Program-made: the position numbers and the translations under genes | Assembly: GCA_012103495.1 (NCBI GenBank) | Contig: WLWR01000124.1 | Location: 1-5,419 of the forward strand | Source: Legionellales bacterium | GTDB lineage: Bacteria > Pseudomonadota > Gammaproteobacteria > WLWR01 | Length of the DNA stretch: 5,419 bases | Direction of reading: 5' to 3' | The notes under the pieces: model-generated | Database searches by the model: none | What the model was told of the DNA's origin: nothing | The model's input: only the letters and a program-made list of their open reading frames with translations | In this document: positions 4,130 through 5,419 of the stretch, piece by piece | Numbering within the stretch: the first letter of the stretch is position 1 | How the letters are laid out: every line of letters starts with the position of its first letter

Positions 4130-4833
4130 TCTATTGTAAAATTTTTAGTGGGATCACTTCTGTGTTTAAAAAAGTGTGTTTAGCGAGTGTTTTGATTGTT
4201 TTATGGGGGGCGATCAATGCGGCAACGTTTGCTCAAGCGAAAAAACAGATGTACTTTATCTATCAAGATCATCGCATGACGATGTATTGTGATTGTCCTT
4301 TTAGTAAACAAAAACGAGTTGATCTAGCAGTATGTGGATACGATGTTCGGCGTAGTTTTAGACGTGCACGAAGAACAGAAGCCGAACATATTGTGCCTGC
4401 CGCTGAGTTTGGTCGCCAATTTCAATGTTGGCAAGAACCCATTTGTACCCGTCGAAATGGAACGCGCTATAAAGGTAGGGAATGTTGTGAAAGAGTCAAT
4501 GAGCAGTTTCGTGCAATGTACACAGATTTAATGAATCTTGCTCCTGCGGTTGGAGAAGTAAATCAAGATAGAAGAGATTATCGGTTTGGAGTGATTGATG
4601 GTGGTGGTGGGTACGGTCGATGCGAAATGATCATCGATCATAAAGCTAAAATGGCGTATCCGCCTGAACATGCGCGAGGATTCATCGCGCGAGTTTATTT
4701 GTACATGCAAGCAATGTATGATTTGAAACTTGATCCACTTCAACAAAAACTTTTTCAAGCATGGAATGAACAATATCCGAAATCGGAGTGGGAAGTGATC
4801 CGAGAAAATAGAATTTCACAAATTCAGTCGTAA
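4123..4833 (+). CDS. endA: Exported endonuclease I (EndA/Dns/Vvn family)
   Basis: A DNase of the EndA/Dns/Vvn family, which cuts DNA non-specifically in the periplasm or outside the cell using a beta-beta-alpha-metal fold. Seen: R-TEAEHIVPA (84-93) with metal-binding Glu88 and catalytic His89; EFGRQFQCW (95-103); DLMNLAPAVGEVNQDR (135-150) with the conserved Asn of GEVN; GGGYGRCEM (161-169); YPPEHARGFIARVYLYM (179-195); and FQAWNEQYPKSEWE (211-224). All key residues are present. Eight cysteines remain after the export signal, as in Vvn, where they form disulfides. The N-terminus is hydrophobic: FKK, then VCLASVLIVLWGAI, then AxA-like sites near residues 31-39. GTG 4162 (residue 14, GGGA about 9 nt upstream) would give a more classic signal peptide than ATG 4123. 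Compared with E. coli EndA, the short Cys-containing tail after the RI-x-K/Q segment is missing. Similar mobile-element DNases (IdeA, Dns) block natural transformation. Confidence 0.95.
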   Translation: MLIYCKIFSGITSVFKKVCLASVLIVLWGAINAATFAQAKKQMYFIYQDHRMTMYCDCPFSKQKRVDLAVCGYDVRRSFRRARRTEAEHIVPAAEFGRQFQCWQEPICTRRNGTRYKGRECCERVNEQFRAMYTDLMNLAPAVGEVNQDRRDYRFGVIDGGGGYGRCEMIIDHKAKMAYPPEHARGFIARVYLYMQAMYDLKLDPLQQKLFQAWNEQYPKSEWEVIRENRISQIQS

Positions 4834-4861
4834 GAAGATCTGCCACTATCCCCATTGTAAC

Positions 4862-4935
4862 AGTAAGAAAAATAGTGGATAGCCATTATGAACCGATTAT
4901 TCACGGTGCTTCGCTATTGAAAAGTCTTACTTTTT
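4862..4935 (+). terminator. Possible terminator after the endonuclease gene
   Basis: AGTAAGA (4862-4868) pairs with TCTTACT (4925-4931), and AATAG (4871-4875) with CTATT (4914-4918). The 3' arm leads into TTTTT (4931-4935). The loop is long, so a competing fold, CCACTAT/ATAGTGG (4843-4849, 4872-4878), is possible. A weak terminator fits the position, 28 nt after the stop codon, but confidence is low. Confidence 0.35.
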
Positions 4936-4946
4936 GTTGAATCTGG

Positions 4947-4975
4947 TTGCTTGTTTAGAATAAAAAAAATATAAT
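4947..4975 (+). promoter_or_regulatory. Sigma-70 promoter of the DUF3800 gene
   Basis: -35 TTGCTT (4947-4952) and a perfect -10 TATAAT (4970-4975) are 17 nt apart, with an A-tract spacer. A transcript start near 4982 leaves an AT-rich leader of only about 24 nt before ATG 5006. The DUF3800 gene therefore has its own promoter, separate from the nuclease operon. Confidence 0.7.
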
Positions 4976-5005
4976 GTGTTTATTTTAAATTATTATATAA
5001 ATAAA

Positions 5006-5419
5006 ATGACAACTTACAACGTCTACTGTGATGAATCGTGTCATTTAGAACACGATGCCCAAAAAGTAATGGTTTTGGGAGCCGTTTGGTCGCCTGTAAA
5101 CAAAACTCATGACATACACCATGACCTTCGCCAGCTTAAGAAAAAGCACGGATTGCCGGTCAATTTTGAAATCAAATGGGTGAAGGTTTCTCCCGCAAAA
5201 ATAGAATTTTATTTGGATGTGTTAACTTATTTTTTTCGTGAGAAATGTTTACACTTTCGAGCGTTGATTATCCCTGATAAATCCTCTCTCAATCACTCGA
5301 AATTCAATCATGATCACGATACATGGTATTACAAAATGTATTTTGACATGTTGAAAGTGATTTTCAAGCCGTCTGCAAGTTATCGAGTTTATTTAGATAT
5401 CAAAGATACTCGTGGGGCT
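5006..5419 (+). CDS. DUF3800 domain protein (5' part, truncated by window end)
   Basis: The first 138 residues of a DUF3800 protein, a family usually about 240-260 residues long with a predicted RNase H-like fold and often found in accessory and defence-associated loci. Seen: the N-terminal VYCDES motif (6-11) with the family's Asp-Glu pair (D9, E10), hydrophobic VMVLGAVW (21-28), FEIKWVKVSPAKIEFYLDVL (54-73) matching the conserved E-x-K-W segment, FFREKCLHFRALII (76-89), and YRVYLDIKDTRG (126-137), which carries a further conserved Asp. The biochemical role of the family is not established here; a nuclease-like activity is inferred from the fold. ATG 5006 is the only reasonable start, but no Shine-Dalgarno sequence precedes it. 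The 3' end lies beyond the window. Confidence 0.9.
   Translation, partial: MTTYNVYCDESCHLEHDAQKVMVLGAVWSPVNKTHDIHHDLRQLKKKHGLPVNFEIKWVKVSPAKIEFYLDVLTYFFREKCLHFRALIIPDKSSLNHSKFNHDHDTWYYKMYFDMLKVIFKPSASYRVYLDIKDTRGA

Noticed and set aside
4528..4773. Minus-strand open frame inside the endonuclease gene
   Set aside because: It is antisense to a strongly supported gene, with no ribosome binding site or family resemblance.

Overview
The window looks like an accessory, mobile-element-type segment from an AT-rich proteobacterium. A gammaproteobacterium is my best guess, because the endonuclease I-like protein follows the enterobacterial/Vibrio EndA-Dns pattern closely. The sequence does not identify the genus. 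No rRNA, tRNA, CRISPR array, transposase, integrase or relaxase was seen.

Layout. 1-124: a more GC-rich edge with no assignable gene. 125-511 (+): a very AT-rich hypothetical gene. 512-860: AT-rich non-coding DNA. 901-1410 (-): ardA, an antirestriction DNA mimic, with its own terminator (857-896) and an elaborate leader (an intrinsic terminator at 1483-1516, then a 28-nt hairpin at 1450-1477). 1869-2630 (-): a ParB-like DNA-binding protein with an N-terminal YdaS/Cro-like helix-turn-helix and a recognisable promoter at 2699-2727. 3126-3341 (-): a 71-residue hypothetical protein. 3342-3856: a divergent intergenic region full of inverted repeats, with two DnaA-box matches. 3857-4833 (+): a two-gene unit of a small, strongly acidic protein and an exported endonuclease I, overlapping by 7 nt. 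5006-5419 (+): the 5' part of a DUF3800 gene with its own promoter, cut by the window end.

The three minus-strand genes (a small orf, the ParB-like gene and ardA) share one orientation. This is the kind of content seen in the leading region of conjugative plasmids and ICEs, where antirestriction and ParB-like proteins are made early in the recipient. The plus-strand genes (secreted DNase, DUF3800) look like cargo that acts on foreign DNA. On this reading the element evades host restriction with ArdA, may degrade competing extracellular DNA with the nuclease, and carries its own regulator. This is inferred from gene content; no transfer machinery lies in the window.

Coding density is only about 60 percent. 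Three gaps of roughly 450-515 bp separate well-formed genes and hold most of the unexplained structure. The most interesting parts are the hairpin-rich region 3379-3730, the ardA leader, and the pairing of an acidic small protein with a DNase.
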